DNA of 50,292 bases from NCBI GenBank assembly GCA_011525685.1, contig WYBW01000006.1, positions 1 through 50,292 of the forward strand, in the 5' to 3' direction. Each line of letters starts with the position of its first letter. Position 1 is the stretch's first letter. Origin of the DNA: Verrucomicrobiia bacterium. Lineage in GTDB: Bacteria; Verrucomicrobiota; Verrucomicrobiia; Limisphaerales; JADLHS01. The notes below the pieces were generated by a model. It had not been told where the DNA came from, searched no databases, and was given only the letters and a program-made list of their open reading frames with translations. The translations under genes and the position numbers were made by a program. Positions 41,401-48,932 of the stretch are shown here, piece after piece.

Positions 41401-42939
41401 GAGTCCGATGCGGACCCCACGGGCGTCGAGTGGCAGATTTTCGACGACACCCCGCTGGCGGGCACGGGAGCTGACGGCAGCGGCGTGCAGGTGGTGAACT
41501 GGGTGGGCGAATCGCCCTCCAAATCCCTGCTGGTGCGCCCGGGCAGCGAAGCGCGCATCCACTTCCGCGAAACGCGCAGCGGCACCAAGTATCAACTGGA
41601 TTTCCGCATCTATTCGGATCGCGGACCAACCAGCAGCCACAACTTCTACATTCTGCTGAACGGCATGGGTTCGGACAACAACGGTGGTGATTTCCTCGCT
41701 TACCGCGGCGGACGTCTCACGAATGATCTGGCGTTGGTCTGTTATGACGGCGTCCGGAGTTCTCCCACCTGGGCCAACGTGGGCACCAACCACCTGACCC
41801 AGGCCTGGCAACATCACCGGATCGTGTTCGATCCCAATGTTCCCAGCTTGAGCGTGTATGTGGACGACATGACCACGCCGTTGCTGGTGAATAGCGGCAC
41901 TGCCCGCAGTGAAACGCCCATGCCCACGATGATGCGCATCGTCAACGAGGGCAACAGTGCTGATGATGGCTTCTTCGCCATTGATGACATCAAGTTGACG
42001 GTGGACGGTTCGATTGACCTGAGCACCACCTTCACCGAAGGATTCGAAGGCTACCCGGCCAACAGCCTGGGCGGAACTTTGGACGCGGATCCGCTGGGTC
42101 CATGGATCACGACCGAAACCGACGGCACGGCGGCCGGCGGCGGCCGTCCGCTGGCACCGACCAAGGTTCAGGTTGTGGATTCGTCAGTGGTAACGCCTCG
42201 TAACGGCAACAAAAGCCTGAAGCTCGAAGGCGGTCAGCGCGCCGGCGTCACCCTCGCTTGGGGCACGCCTCCGGGAACGGACGTCCAGATCACCTGGTGG
42301 GCGCGCGTGCCGGCTTCCGTGCCGGGTACCGTGGCCACCTACTTGCGGATGTCACTCTACGGCGTCGAAGGCACCAGTGCCTACTCCGGCGACAAGGCCT
42401 TGCTCGGCTACGGTTCGCGCGACGCGGCCATCGGCGATGCCACGTCACTGACGTACTTCACCACGGCGTGGGTGGACAGCGGCGTGGACTACACGCCCGA
42501 GGTCTGGGAAGAGTACCGGGTGATCACGCACAACAGCGAAGGCCGCTATACCTTGATCAAGAATCCCAGCAGCGCCACGCCCACCGTGATTGTGGACCGG
42601 GCGCCCTACATCGGCAACGCGCCGCAGTGGGGGCCGACCTTCATGGTGGCCTGGAGTTCTTCGAATGGCTCGGGTCATCCGCCGGTTTACATTGATGACA
42701 TCGAAATCACCTCGTTCGGCCTGCCCAGCTTCTCAATCTCCGGAGGGAGCTTTGTGGCCGGCGGCTTCCAGTTGAACTGGGGTTCGGCGGGCAGCGCGGC
42801 TCAGTATGAAGTGTGGCGTGGCTCGAATCTCGCCGACCCGGCCAGCTTCGTGAAAATTGCCGACAATCTGACAGGCACAAGCTTCACCGATCCAAACCCG
42901 CCCGGCGGTGGGGCCTATTACCGGGTGATCGCGAAGTGA
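38440..42939 (+). CDS. Giant secreted multi-domain LamG protein
   Basis: 1499 aa. A signal peptide (about 18-38, VRTICHPILVLAVAVVPTLNA) is followed by: a lectin-like sandwich (40-265), a short Ig-like linker domain (about 280-370), a LamG module (about 390-625: YWKLDDGLTNPTATVMVDYIG ... TLDDIAVWGQALSVDAIGYLA), an Ig/I-set domain (640-715), a second LamG module (725-970), two more jelly-roll domains (about 975-1190 and 1195-1430), and an FN3-like end (AQYEVWRGSNLADPASF). The two LamG modules are closely alike and also resemble the module of the GDPD at 43983. No PEP-CTERM or LPXTG anchor is seen. It is probably a surface or extracellular binding protein. Confidence 0.88.
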   Translation: MKATITHNLRESLTSKFVRTICHPILVLAVAVVPTLNAAITGQWDFKSGNLAATTGADLQYFDGVGGPTEQQTVFGTTATLGLPDIGGQPAHVMGFPAALQTMGYVIRPGMAANGGGSFVNQYTLIFDLLYPPASSGSFRALIQIDDPVGNANDADLFINAAGGIGISGSYQGQVQTNTWHRLAFAFDMAAPGGPLLRKYIDGAFVGQQILAGSIDGRWALNPVGGMFGETALLFTDDNGAVKPGYVSSIQVHDEALSSGYIQALGAPTTDGIPTTVTVPVTIVSRKPLANAVNVAPGSGIEVVLADGSSPLNPGTIVVKVNDQTISRTVNSAGGLHTVQAALPTLAARSQNTLAIELTDPGLGPVTLQWNFRMAAYVLDSDLEQEFARRIAAYWKLDDGLTNPTATVMVDYIGENHSTITAGLTDYWVGQPQAKFGGALHVDGANVYATVLPSDSLNIPTNSVSLSLWVKLEQLPSEIAENFGGLYDSTGDEYVLYLDRANRELRFKVTLANGEAARPGIPESMLKVGEWIHVVGVYDGKASPTVGAARIYLNGELMDTHVGHDGAPGTGLTGNVRTGQTAALGRNGSEARYFLSSTLDDIAVWGQALSVDAIGYLASGNFVPVQAPDPNQLSIAQHPESRTAIPGTRVMFEVVREGGTPPFSYQWKHAGTNIPSATSSRLFVVVTPEAAGQYTVIVQDALTSLESNPATLTVVPLPDAPTESLPWGLIAHWPLDDGLSNPDTSVLTDLRGTSPGTLFGGGPSAWLAEPQALFGGALDVDGLNIYSIISNTPALNINENQVSISLWAKLDQLPSDLPGTFGAIYDSVGDSYVIYLDRSNQELRFKVTTAEGQAARPGIPQADLVLNQWLHIVAVYDGNATPTAGEARIYLNGVLKDTHPGHDAAVGTGLTGLVLAGQVAGLGRNGPNAESYFTGAIDDIGIWNRALTADEIAYLASNHPIPVAAEPWVIYQNDFESYTTVATSLGDESDADPTGVEWQIFDDTPLAGTGADGSGVQVVNWVGESPSKSLLVRPGSEARIHFRETRSGTKYQLDFRIYSDRGPTSSHNFYILLNGMGSDNNGGDFLAYRGGRLTNDLALVCYDGVRSSPTWANVGTNHLTQAWQHHRIVFDPNVPSLSVYVDDMTTPLLVNSGTARSETPMPTMMRIVNEGNSADDGFFAIDDIKLTVDGSIDLSTTFTEGFEGYPANSLGGTLDADPLGPWITTETDGTAAGGGRPLAPTKVQVVDSSVVTPRNGNKSLKLEGGQRAGVTLAWGTPPGTDVQITWWARVPASVPGTVATYLRMSLYGVEGTSAYSGDKALLGYGSRDAAIGDATSLTYFTTAWVDSGVDYTPEVWEEYRVITHNSEGRYTLIKNPSSATPTVIVDRAPYIGNAPQWGPTFMVAWSSSNGSGHPPVYIDDIEITSFGLPSFSISGGSFVAGGFQLNWGSAGSAAQYEVWRGSNLADPASFVKIADNLTGTSFTDPNPPGGGAYYRVIAK

Positions 42940-43012
42940 GTATCGGACGCCCGTCGGGCGCGAATCGCCGCTGACGGCTTGCGCGACTGAGGATATATTG
43001 GACTGACCGGGT

Positions 43013-43030
43013 ACCGCCCCACGGGGCGGT
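43013..43030 (+). terminator. GC-rich hairpin between the LamG and pseudopilin genes
   Basis: ACCGCCCC-ac-GGGGCGGT, 8-bp arms, 73 bases after the LamG stop and 20 bases before the pseudopilin ATG. It has no T tract. It may mark the end of the LamG mRNA or a leader structure. Confidence 0.35.
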
Positions 43031-43049
43031 GCCGCAACAAACCAACGAC

Positions 43050-43937
43050 ATGAATGCCCGATTCGCCGGCCGGAAAGGCTTCACACTGATTGAACTGCTG
43101 GTTGTGATCGCCATCATCGCGATTCTTGCGGCCATGCTGCTGCCGGCGCTCTCGCGCGCCAAGCTCAAGTCCCAGGGCATCTCGTGCATGAACAATCACC
43201 GCCAGTTGCTCCTGGCTTGGAGAATGTACGTCGAGGACAGCCGCGACATCCTTCCCTTCGTCAAGGGCAACGGTAACTATGATCCCTACGCCTGGGTCAA
43301 CGGCTGGCTCGATTTCGATGGCGGCAACCAGGAAAATTGGAATCCAGACGTCAGCATCCGGACCAGCATCCTCTGGCCGTATTGCGGGAAGAACGCGGAA
43401 ATCTTCCGCTGCCCGGCCGATAAGAGCACCGTCAACGTGCGCGGACAGTTGGTGCCCCGGGTGCGCAGCATGTCCATGGTCAACTGGGTGGGCGGACGCG
43501 GCAGCGGTTCCGGCCAACTGGCCGCCATGAACTGGTCCCAGACCGCCTTCGGCAACTCGAGTGGCGAAGCGCGCATCTACCGGAAATACGGGGACATGAC
43601 CGACCCCGGGCCGGCGCGCACAGCCGTGTTTCTCGACGAGCGCGAAGACAGCATCAACGACGCCATGTTCGTCATCGCCATGGAGGGCGCCGCCCCCAAC
43701 CCGAATTCTGCGCCCAACCCCGCGGCTTATGGCATCGTGGATTATCCCGCCGCTTATCACGGCGGTGCGGGTGGTTTCTCGTTCGCCGATGGTCACGCGG
43801 AACTCCGGCGCTGGCTGGACAGCCGGACCTCGCCGCGCTTGCTCAAGGGCCAGAACTACGACTTCAATTTCAAGGCGACGCCGAACAACCGCGACGTGGC
43901 GTGGATGCAGGAAAACTCCACACGCCGGATACCTTGA
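43050..43937 (+). CDS. Prepilin-type protein with H-X9-DG tail domain
   Basis: 295 aa from the ATG at 43050. The prepilin signal is [31 protein letters not shown]: Gly-Phe cleavage, Glu at +5, long hydrophobic helix. The C-terminal half ends with [19 protein letters not shown], the H-X9-DG motif of the pilin-like proteins that are greatly expanded in verrucomicrobia and planctomycetes. Their function is unknown; many are suggested to be surface or secretion components. The operator-bearing promoter before the LamG gene may reach it, but the hairpin at 43013 may separate them. Confidence 0.9.
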   Translation: MNARFAGRKGFTLIELLVVIAIIAILAAMLLPALSRAKLKSQGISCMNNHRQLLLAWRMYVEDSRDILPFVKGNGNYDPYAWVNGWLDFDGGNQENWNPDVSIRTSILWPYCGKNAEIFRCPADKSTVNVRGQLVPRVRSMSMVNWVGGRGSGSGQLAAMNWSQTAFGNSSGEARIYRKYGDMTDPGPARTAVFLDEREDSINDAMFVIAMEGAAPNPNSAPNPAAYGIVDYPAAYHGGAGGFSFADGHAELRRWLDSRTSPRLLKGQNYDFNFKATPNNRDVAWMQENSTRRIP

Positions 43938-43982
43938 ACCGGGTTCAATTGCGGCCAATCTGGCGGCTGAACAGCGGGAGCT

Positions 43983-45758
43983 TCACCATCCTTCCACCCG
44001 GAAGTATTCGACGACATTGGTGCTCAACGGATAGTTGAACCGGTACTCGCCGTTGCCGAGTGTCATCGGAGCGTTGTCTTCCACCTCGTGGAACGGACCG
44101 TCTGGCTGGATCGCCCGCAGGAGGCGGAACGACTGCCAGGGTCCGAGACTCCTGAATTGGATTTCCAATGTTTCCGGCGCGGCGAGCTTGCGCACCGACA
44201 CAAACTCGATCAGGGAGGTGGGTTGCGGCAACAAGTCGCCAAGGCTCAGTTGGTTTTGTCCGCCGCTGAACAGATGCTTGATTTCGGCGGGAGACAACGC
44301 CCGCTTCCAGAGCGCCACGTCGTCCACGAAACCCGTGAAGTAATTTCCGCCGGTCGGTCCTTCGCGGCCCATCGCGGCAATCTGACCGGCCTTGACGTTG
44401 CCCGTCAACCCGAAGGGCGATTGACCGTCATTGCCCGTGTGAACGTCCCGCGGCTGTCCATTCAGATAGATCGTGGCCTGCCCGGAAACCGGACCGACAC
44501 GCCCCGAATACGTCGCCGCCACGTGCAACCACTGATTCAACGGCAGCATCGCTTCCGGAATGCCGGGCCGCGCCGCGTGCCCCAACTCGTCCGTGACCTT
44601 GAAACGCAACTCCCGGTTTGCCCGGTCCAGATACAACACGTAACAGTCGGTGGTGGAATCAAAAATCGCCCCGAAACTGGTGGACAGTTGCGAGGGCAGT
44701 TGCAGCAGGCGCACCCAGGCCGAGAAGGTCATCTCGTTGGTGCTCAGGTCCAACGCCGGCGTTTGCGGAAAGACCACATAAGCGTTCGTCCCCTCCAGTT
44801 TCAGACAACCGCCCATTTTCGCCGCTTCGCCGGCCAGCCAGTGCGACGCTCCGTCGTTGCGGAACAACGCGCCCGCATTTTCACCGGCGCTGTCCTTCAC
44901 GGAACTGCTGAACGGGTCGGCCAGACCATCATCCATTTTCCAATACGCCACCAGGCGATCCTCCAACCGGATCGGATTGTTGCCGAGGCCCGCCTGTAAT
45001 TGCCTCACCATGCCCGGGTCGTTGGAAATGATTCCATCCACGCCCAGGTCCAGAAAGTTTTGAATGTCCGGGCCGTCCACTGTCCAAACGAACAAGGTCA
45101 GTCCCCGACTTTGCACAAGGTTGACGACACTCGGGTTTACCGAAGACTTTTCCCAAGCGACGATTCTTGCGCCCGTGTTGGTGATCGTCGTCAAGGTTGC
45201 AGTGTCGAGTGTTCCGCTGCCCAGCGCACAAAGCCGCACTGCCGGCTCCAGTGCATGGACGGCGGCCAGGAAATTCCAGTCGAACGATTGCAGGACAACA
45301 TCGGAAACGACGTTCAGCCGCCGCAATTCACTCACGTAGGCCGCGGCCGACCCCGCCTTGTGTTCGATCAAGGGAACAGCAAACGGCAGCGTGTTGGTGA
45401 TCATCTCCGCCAGCAGCGGAATCCGCTCCCCTGAGAAGTCCGCCGCAAACCAGGAGCCGGCATCCAAGAGCTTCAACTGAGCGAGCGTTTTCCCGGTGAC
45501 CGTCCCACTGCCATCGGTCGTCCGGTCCACCGTCGTGTCATGCATCAGCACCAGTTGGCCGTCGCTGGAAACTCTGACGTCAATCTCCACCATGTCCGCG
45601 TTGCCTTGTGCTGCCAGGCAAGCCGCCAGAGTGTTCTCGGGAGCGAATAGTGAGTTGCCTCGATGGGCAATACTCAGGATTTGGGCGGAAACTGCGAGCT
45701 GAGAGACGACCAGTACCAACATGCATAAAGACCAAAACCTGCCTGAAAGCCACAACAT
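43983..45758 (-). CDS. Secreted glycerophosphodiester phosphodiesterase with LamG domain
   Basis: About 591 aa from the ATG at 45758; ATG 45722 is an alternative. Signal peptide SLCMLVLVVSQLAVSAQ. The GDPD domain (about 27-265) shows AHRGNSLFAPENTLAA (catalytic His-Arg and Glu-Asn), MVEIDVRVSSDGQLVLMHDTTVDRTTDGSG (metal Glu/Asp, catalytic His), PLIEHK, VVLQSFDW, LTLFVWTVDGPDIQNFLDLGVDGIISNDPG. It would hydrolyse glycerophosphodiesters to glycerol-3-phosphate and an alcohol outside the cytoplasm. The rest is a LamG module (VAYWKMDDGLADP ... FVDDVALWKRALSPAEIKHLFSGG) like those of the 1499-aa protein, then a beta-rich tail. An operator word lies 9 bases upstream of the start. Confidence 0.92.
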   Translation of the reverse strand: MLWLSGRFWSLCMLVLVVSQLAVSAQILSIAHRGNSLFAPENTLAACLAAQGNADMVEIDVRVSSDGQLVLMHDTTVDRTTDGSGTVTGKTLAQLKLLDAGSWFAADFSGERIPLLAEMITNTLPFAVPLIEHKAGSAAAYVSELRRLNVVSDVVLQSFDWNFLAAVHALEPAVRLCALGSGTLDTATLTTITNTGARIVAWEKSSVNPSVVNLVQSRGLTLFVWTVDGPDIQNFLDLGVDGIISNDPGMVRQLQAGLGNNPIRLEDRLVAYWKMDDGLADPFSSSVKDSAGENAGALFRNDGASHWLAGEAAKMGGCLKLEGTNAYVVFPQTPALDLSTNEMTFSAWVRLLQLPSQLSTSFGAIFDSTTDCYVLYLDRANRELRFKVTDELGHAARPGIPEAMLPLNQWLHVAATYSGRVGPVSGQATIYLNGQPRDVHTGNDGQSPFGLTGNVKAGQIAAMGREGPTGGNYFTGFVDDVALWKRALSPAEIKHLFSGGQNQLSLGDLLPQPTSLIEFVSVRKLAAPETLEIQFRSLGPWQSFRLLRAIQPDGPFHEVEDNAPMTLGNGEYRFNYPLSTNVVEYFRVEGW

Positions 45759-45766
45759 GCCCATAC

Positions 45767-45793
45767 CTAACGCACTAACTAACAATGGGTCAA
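45767..45793 (-). promoter_or_regulatory. Promoter and operator of the GDPD gene
   Basis: On the minus strand: TTGACC (45793-45788) and, 9 bases further, TTAGTGCGTTAG (45778-45767), an 11-of-12 match to the operator word. The operator sits where the -10 should be. No clean -10 is visible, so the exact transcription start is open. Confidence 0.6.
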
Positions 45794-45818
45794 GTCTCTT
45801 TGAGCGCGCGAATCAGGT

Positions 45819-45860
45819 TTGACAGGTCAGTTTTGACGTGAATACTTAGTGCGTTAACGC
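45819..45860 (+). promoter_or_regulatory. Promoter and operator of the HAD-glpD operon
   Basis: TTGACA (45819-45824), 16 bases, AATACT (45841-45846), then TTAGTGCGTTAA (45846-45857) ending in the palindrome GCGTTAACGC (45851-45860). The operator overlaps the -10 and the likely start point, an arrangement expected for repression. Confidence 0.65.
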
Positions 45861-45989
45861 CCGATTGCAGGGCAAGACTCGCAGGATGGTCCTGCGGATT
45901 GCCACCTGCCGGTTGCCATGATTGTACAGTCCCCACGGACATTTGCCGTGCGGCCCAGCCCGCAATCCGTCACTCTGCCCTCACCCGAG

Positions 45990-46820
45990 ATGGATGAGCG
46001 ATTGTTCCGGATACGCCATGTCGCCCTCGACATGGACGGCACCATCTACCGCGGCGGCACCCTGTTCCAAGCCACCGGGCCTTTTCTGGCCCTGCTGGAT
46101 CAACTAGGCATTGGCTTTACCTTCCTCACCAATAATCCCTCCAAGAGTGTGGCCGATTATCTCCTCCACCTCGAGGGAATGGGAGTGCGGGTGAAATCAG
46201 AGCAACTCTACACTTCCACCCAAGCCACGCTCGAATACCTTCGCGAAACCAAGCCGTCCATCCGAAGACTCTTCGTTCTGGGCACACCCAGCATGAACGA
46301 GGAGTTTGTCCGCGCCGGTTACACGCTCCTCCCGGACGATCCGCAGGAAGTCCCGGATGCCGTCGTGGTCGGATTCGACACGACGCTTGATTATTCCCGG
46401 CTTTGCCGTGCGGCGTGGTGGATCAGACACGGCAAACCCTTTTTCGCCACCAATCCAGACCGCGTCTGTCCCACCGACGAACCGACGGTGTTGGTGGATT
46501 GCGGTTCGATCTGCGCGGCGCTGCAGGCGGCCACCGGACGCGCGCCGGATGCCGTGCTGGGCAAACCCGACCCGGCGATGTTGCGCGGCATCCTTCATCG
46601 GCACGGCTTGACTCCCGAGCAGCTCGCGATGGTGGGAGACCGGCTCTATACGGATGTGGTCATGGCCCATCAGGCTGGTGCGCTGGGAGTGCTGGTGCTC
46701 ACCGGCGAAGCCACGGCCGAAGAAGCCGCCCGCCACCGTCCACCGCCCGACCTGGTGGTTGCGGACATCGCCGAACTGGGCGAACGGCTGCGCGCCGCGC
46801 GGCAAAGGAACAAGGCATGA
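45990..46820 (+). CDS. HAD-IIA (NagD-like) phosphatase
   Basis: 276 aa from the ATG at 45990 (an upstream ATG at 45918 is possible). HAD motif I is HVALDMDGTIYRGG (DxDGT), motif II TFLTNNPSKSV, and the C-terminal motifs are AVLGKPDPAMLRGILHRHGL (Lys) and MVGDRLYTDVVMAHQAGALGVLVLTGEA (GDRxxTD). The cap insertion in between is of the NagD type, which includes glycerol-3-phosphate and phosphoglycolate phosphatases. Its ATGA overlap with glpD strongly suggests a glycerol-phosphate-related role, for example removing excess glycerol-3-phosphate, but the substrate is not shown. Confidence 0.9.
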   Translation: MDERLFRIRHVALDMDGTIYRGGTLFQATGPFLALLDQLGIGFTFLTNNPSKSVADYLLHLEGMGVRVKSEQLYTSTQATLEYLRETKPSIRRLFVLGTPSMNEEFVRAGYTLLPDDPQEVPDAVVVGFDTTLDYSRLCRAAWWIRHGKPFFATNPDRVCPTDEPTVLVDCGSICAALQAATGRAPDAVLGKPDPAMLRGILHRHGLTPEQLAMVGDRLYTDVVMAHQAGALGVLVLTGEATAEEAARHRPPPDLVVADIAELGERLRAARQRNKA

Positions 46821-48361
46821 GCGCCGGCGAACGACGCGTGGCCACCCTCAAGGCGCTGGCGCAGTCGCCGCTGGACGTTCTGATCGTCGGCGGCGGCATC
46901 GTCGGTGCGGGCATCGCTCGCGATGCAGCCATGCGCGGACTCAGGGTCGGTCTAGTCGAGCAGCATGACTTTGCGTTCGGCACCAGCAGCCGGTCCAGCC
47001 GGTTGCTGCATGGCGGCTTGCGCTATCTGGCGCAAGGCCGCATCGGGCTGGTGCATGAGGCGAGCGTCGAGAAGAAGATCATTCACGAGATTGCCCCGCA
47101 TCTGGCCGAACCGCTGCCGTTTATCTTCCCCACCTACCGCGGCAACCGGCATTGGGTTCTCTGGCAATTGAAAATTGGCGTCAAGATTTACGACCTGCTT
47201 TGCGGGGGACGAAACCTGGGGAAGTCCACCTGGTTGAACCGGGCCGACGTGCTTGAGCGCGTGCCGGGCCTGGTGTCCGACGGACTCCGCGGCGCGGTGC
47301 GGTACTTCGACGGGTTCACGAATGACGCGCGGTTGGTCCTGGACACCCTGCGCTCCGCCGCGCGGCATGGCGCGCTGTTGCTCAACTATTGCCGTTTCCA
47401 CGATGCCAGGCGCGGCGGTCACTGGGAGTGTGAAGTGGAAAACCGCCTCACTCCGGGAACGTTCAAGGTGCGCGCGGGAGCCCTCGTCAACGCCACGGGG
47501 CCGTGGGCGGACGGTTTGCCGCGCAGCGCCGTGAAACTGCGCCTCACCAAGGGCATTCACCTTGTAGTCGAACGAAACCGATTGCCCGTGCCCGACACGG
47601 TCGTGATGACGGAGGGCAAACGCATCCTGTTCGTCATCCCGTGGGGCGAGCGCACCATTATCGGCACGACGGACACCGATTACTCCGGCTCGCTCGACCG
47701 CGTGATCGCCGATGCTGAAGACGTGCAGTACGTGCTGCAGGTCGCCAATCAGTTCTTCCCCAGCGCGAGACTTTCGGAAAAAGACGTGATCAGCTCGTGG
47801 GCTGGTCTGCGTCCGTTGATTGCCGACCCCAATGGCAAGCCCTCGGATATTTCTCGCAGTCACGAAATCCTCAGCCCAGAGCCGGGCTGGTGGGATGTGA
47901 CGGGCGGCAAGTTGACCACCTACCGGCTGATGGCCGAGCAGGCGGTTGATCAGATAGTCAAATCGCTAAAAGGACGAAAAGAGTTGAAACGCGAAGTCTC
48001 GCCCTGTCGCACGGCAGAAGAACCGTTGCTTCCAGCCGCCGAGGTTGCCGGAGTCAGCGGAATCTTGCCGCCGGAATTCAGCCGGCGCGTCGTGGAGCAT
48101 TATTGCGAGAATGAATGGGCCATGCACCTCGATGATGTCATGGTACGCCGCTCGGGTTGGTGTTACTACCATCTGGACGCCGCGCAGAAAGCCGAACACG
48201 TGGCCGACTGGATGAGCGAATTCCTCGGCTGGTCAGATGCAACCCGCGCTGCCGAAATCGAACGCTTTCGTGCAGTGTCGGGTTGCCAGCCGGCCGCGGA
48301 ATCCTCGTCATCGCGCGAAACCCGGCGACAGCATGATCACAGGGCAGCTTCCATGGTTTAA
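46817..48361 (+). CDS. glpD: Glycerol-3-phosphate dehydrogenase (FAD-dependent)
   Basis: 514 aa. It oxidises glycerol-3-phosphate to dihydroxyacetone phosphate at the membrane, passing electrons to quinone. The FAD fold is DVLIVGGGIVGAGIARDAAMRGLRVGLVEQHDFAFGTSSRSSRLLHGGLRYL (20-71). YFDGFTNDARLVLDTLRSAARHGALLLNY, LVNATGPWAD, KGIHLVV, TIIGTTDTDYSG and WWDVTGGKLTTYRLMAEQAV follow. The C-terminal helical domain (EWAMHLDDVMVRRSGWCYYHLDAAQKAEHVADWMSEFLGW) is present. The start overlaps the HAD stop as ATGA. The last 25 residues are low-complexity and may be an unnatural extension. It is the final step of the glycerophosphodiester route in this region. Confidence 0.95.
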   Translation: MSAGERRVATLKALAQSPLDVLIVGGGIVGAGIARDAAMRGLRVGLVEQHDFAFGTSSRSSRLLHGGLRYLAQGRIGLVHEASVEKKIIHEIAPHLAEPLPFIFPTYRGNRHWVLWQLKIGVKIYDLLCGGRNLGKSTWLNRADVLERVPGLVSDGLRGAVRYFDGFTNDARLVLDTLRSAARHGALLLNYCRFHDARRGGHWECEVENRLTPGTFKVRAGALVNATGPWADGLPRSAVKLRLTKGIHLVVERNRLPVPDTVVMTEGKRILFVIPWGERTIIGTTDTDYSGSLDRVIADAEDVQYVLQVANQFFPSARLSEKDVISSWAGLRPLIADPNGKPSDISRSHEILSPEPGWWDVTGGKLTTYRLMAEQAVDQIVKSLKGRKELKREVSPCRTAEEPLLPAAEVAGVSGILPPEFSRRVVEHYCENEWAMHLDDVMVRRSGWCYYHLDAAQKAEHVADWMSEFLGWSDATRAAEIERFRAVSGCQPAAESSSSRETRRQHDHRAASMV

Positions 48362-48556
48362 GACCGTGCCGAACAAACTCCGGCTGCCAAAGGCGGAGGT
48401 GGAACGGCTCTATCCCGCCTATTTGATTAAAGCCCACAAAGTCATCGGTCCCGATGGGAAAACGATTTCACGACCGTCGGGAATTTATGGGTTATCGCTT
48501 CGGTCTTTGCCTTGGTGCTGCCGTTACTGGTCTGGAATGCAAAGCACGAAGATTGA
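48333..48556 (+). pseudogene. Possible frameshifted small membrane protein gene
   Basis: From an ATG at 48333, overlapping the end of glpD, one frame reads MITGQLPWFKTVPNKLRLPK and onward to VIGPDGKTIS. A second frame then gives TTVGNLWVIASVFALVLPLL and WNAKHED before a stop at 48554. Joined, they would make a protein of about 74 aa with a single C-terminal membrane helix, but the 224-base span needs a frame change near 48470. Either this is a frameshifted remnant (or a sequencing error), or the two parts are unrelated coincidences. The family is unknown. The stop lies just before the convergent H-NS-like gene. Confidence 0.35.
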
Positions 48557-48558
48557 GA

Positions 48559-48861
48559 TCAATTCGGCGTGCCTTGTTGGGCCTTGGCCCAACGTTGGCG
48601 TTGAGCGGCTGCGATCTTTTCCCGTGCCTCAGCGGACAGCTTGGTGCCAGGAGGCCGACCACGCCGCGTATGGGTGTTTGAGGCTTGAGCCGCTTTTGGG
48701 GTGGACGAAACCGGTTCCCCGGAGAGCGAAGCCAGGGCAGCCGTGACGCGTGACAACTCCGCTTCCAAACGCTCAAGTTCCCGGCGTGCCTTCTCCACCT
48801 CGCTCGACAGACGAGTTTTTTCGTTTTCCAACTGTCGGACAACTTCAGGTATACCGCTCAT
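48559..48861 (-). CDS. H-NS-like coiled-coil/AT-hook DNA-binding protein
   Basis: 100 aa. Residues 1-50 are a coiled coil (VVRQLENEKTRLSSEVEKARRELERLEAELSRVTAALASL), followed by a linker and a C-terminal DNA-binding part with an AT-hook-like core, R-R-G-R-P-P-G-T, and the basic helix SAEAREKIAAAQRQRWAKAQ. This two-part plan (oligomerising helix, then an AT-groove-binding tail) is that of bacterial xenogeneic silencers of the H-NS kind, though the sequence is only loosely similar. Its coding region is about 70 bases from the AT-rich islet and points away from it. Silencing the islet is an attractive but unproven idea. Confidence 0.75.
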   Translation of the reverse strand: MSGIPEVVRQLENEKTRLSSEVEKARRELERLEAELSRVTAALASLSGEPVSSTPKAAQASNTHTRRGRPPGTKLSAEAREKIAAAQRQRWAKAQQGTPN

Positions 48862-48932
48862 GGCTGCATGGTTATCAGGTTTTGGCTCGACAAAGACAAG
48901 CCCGCAAGTCAGACTGCAACAAGGTGAATCAG

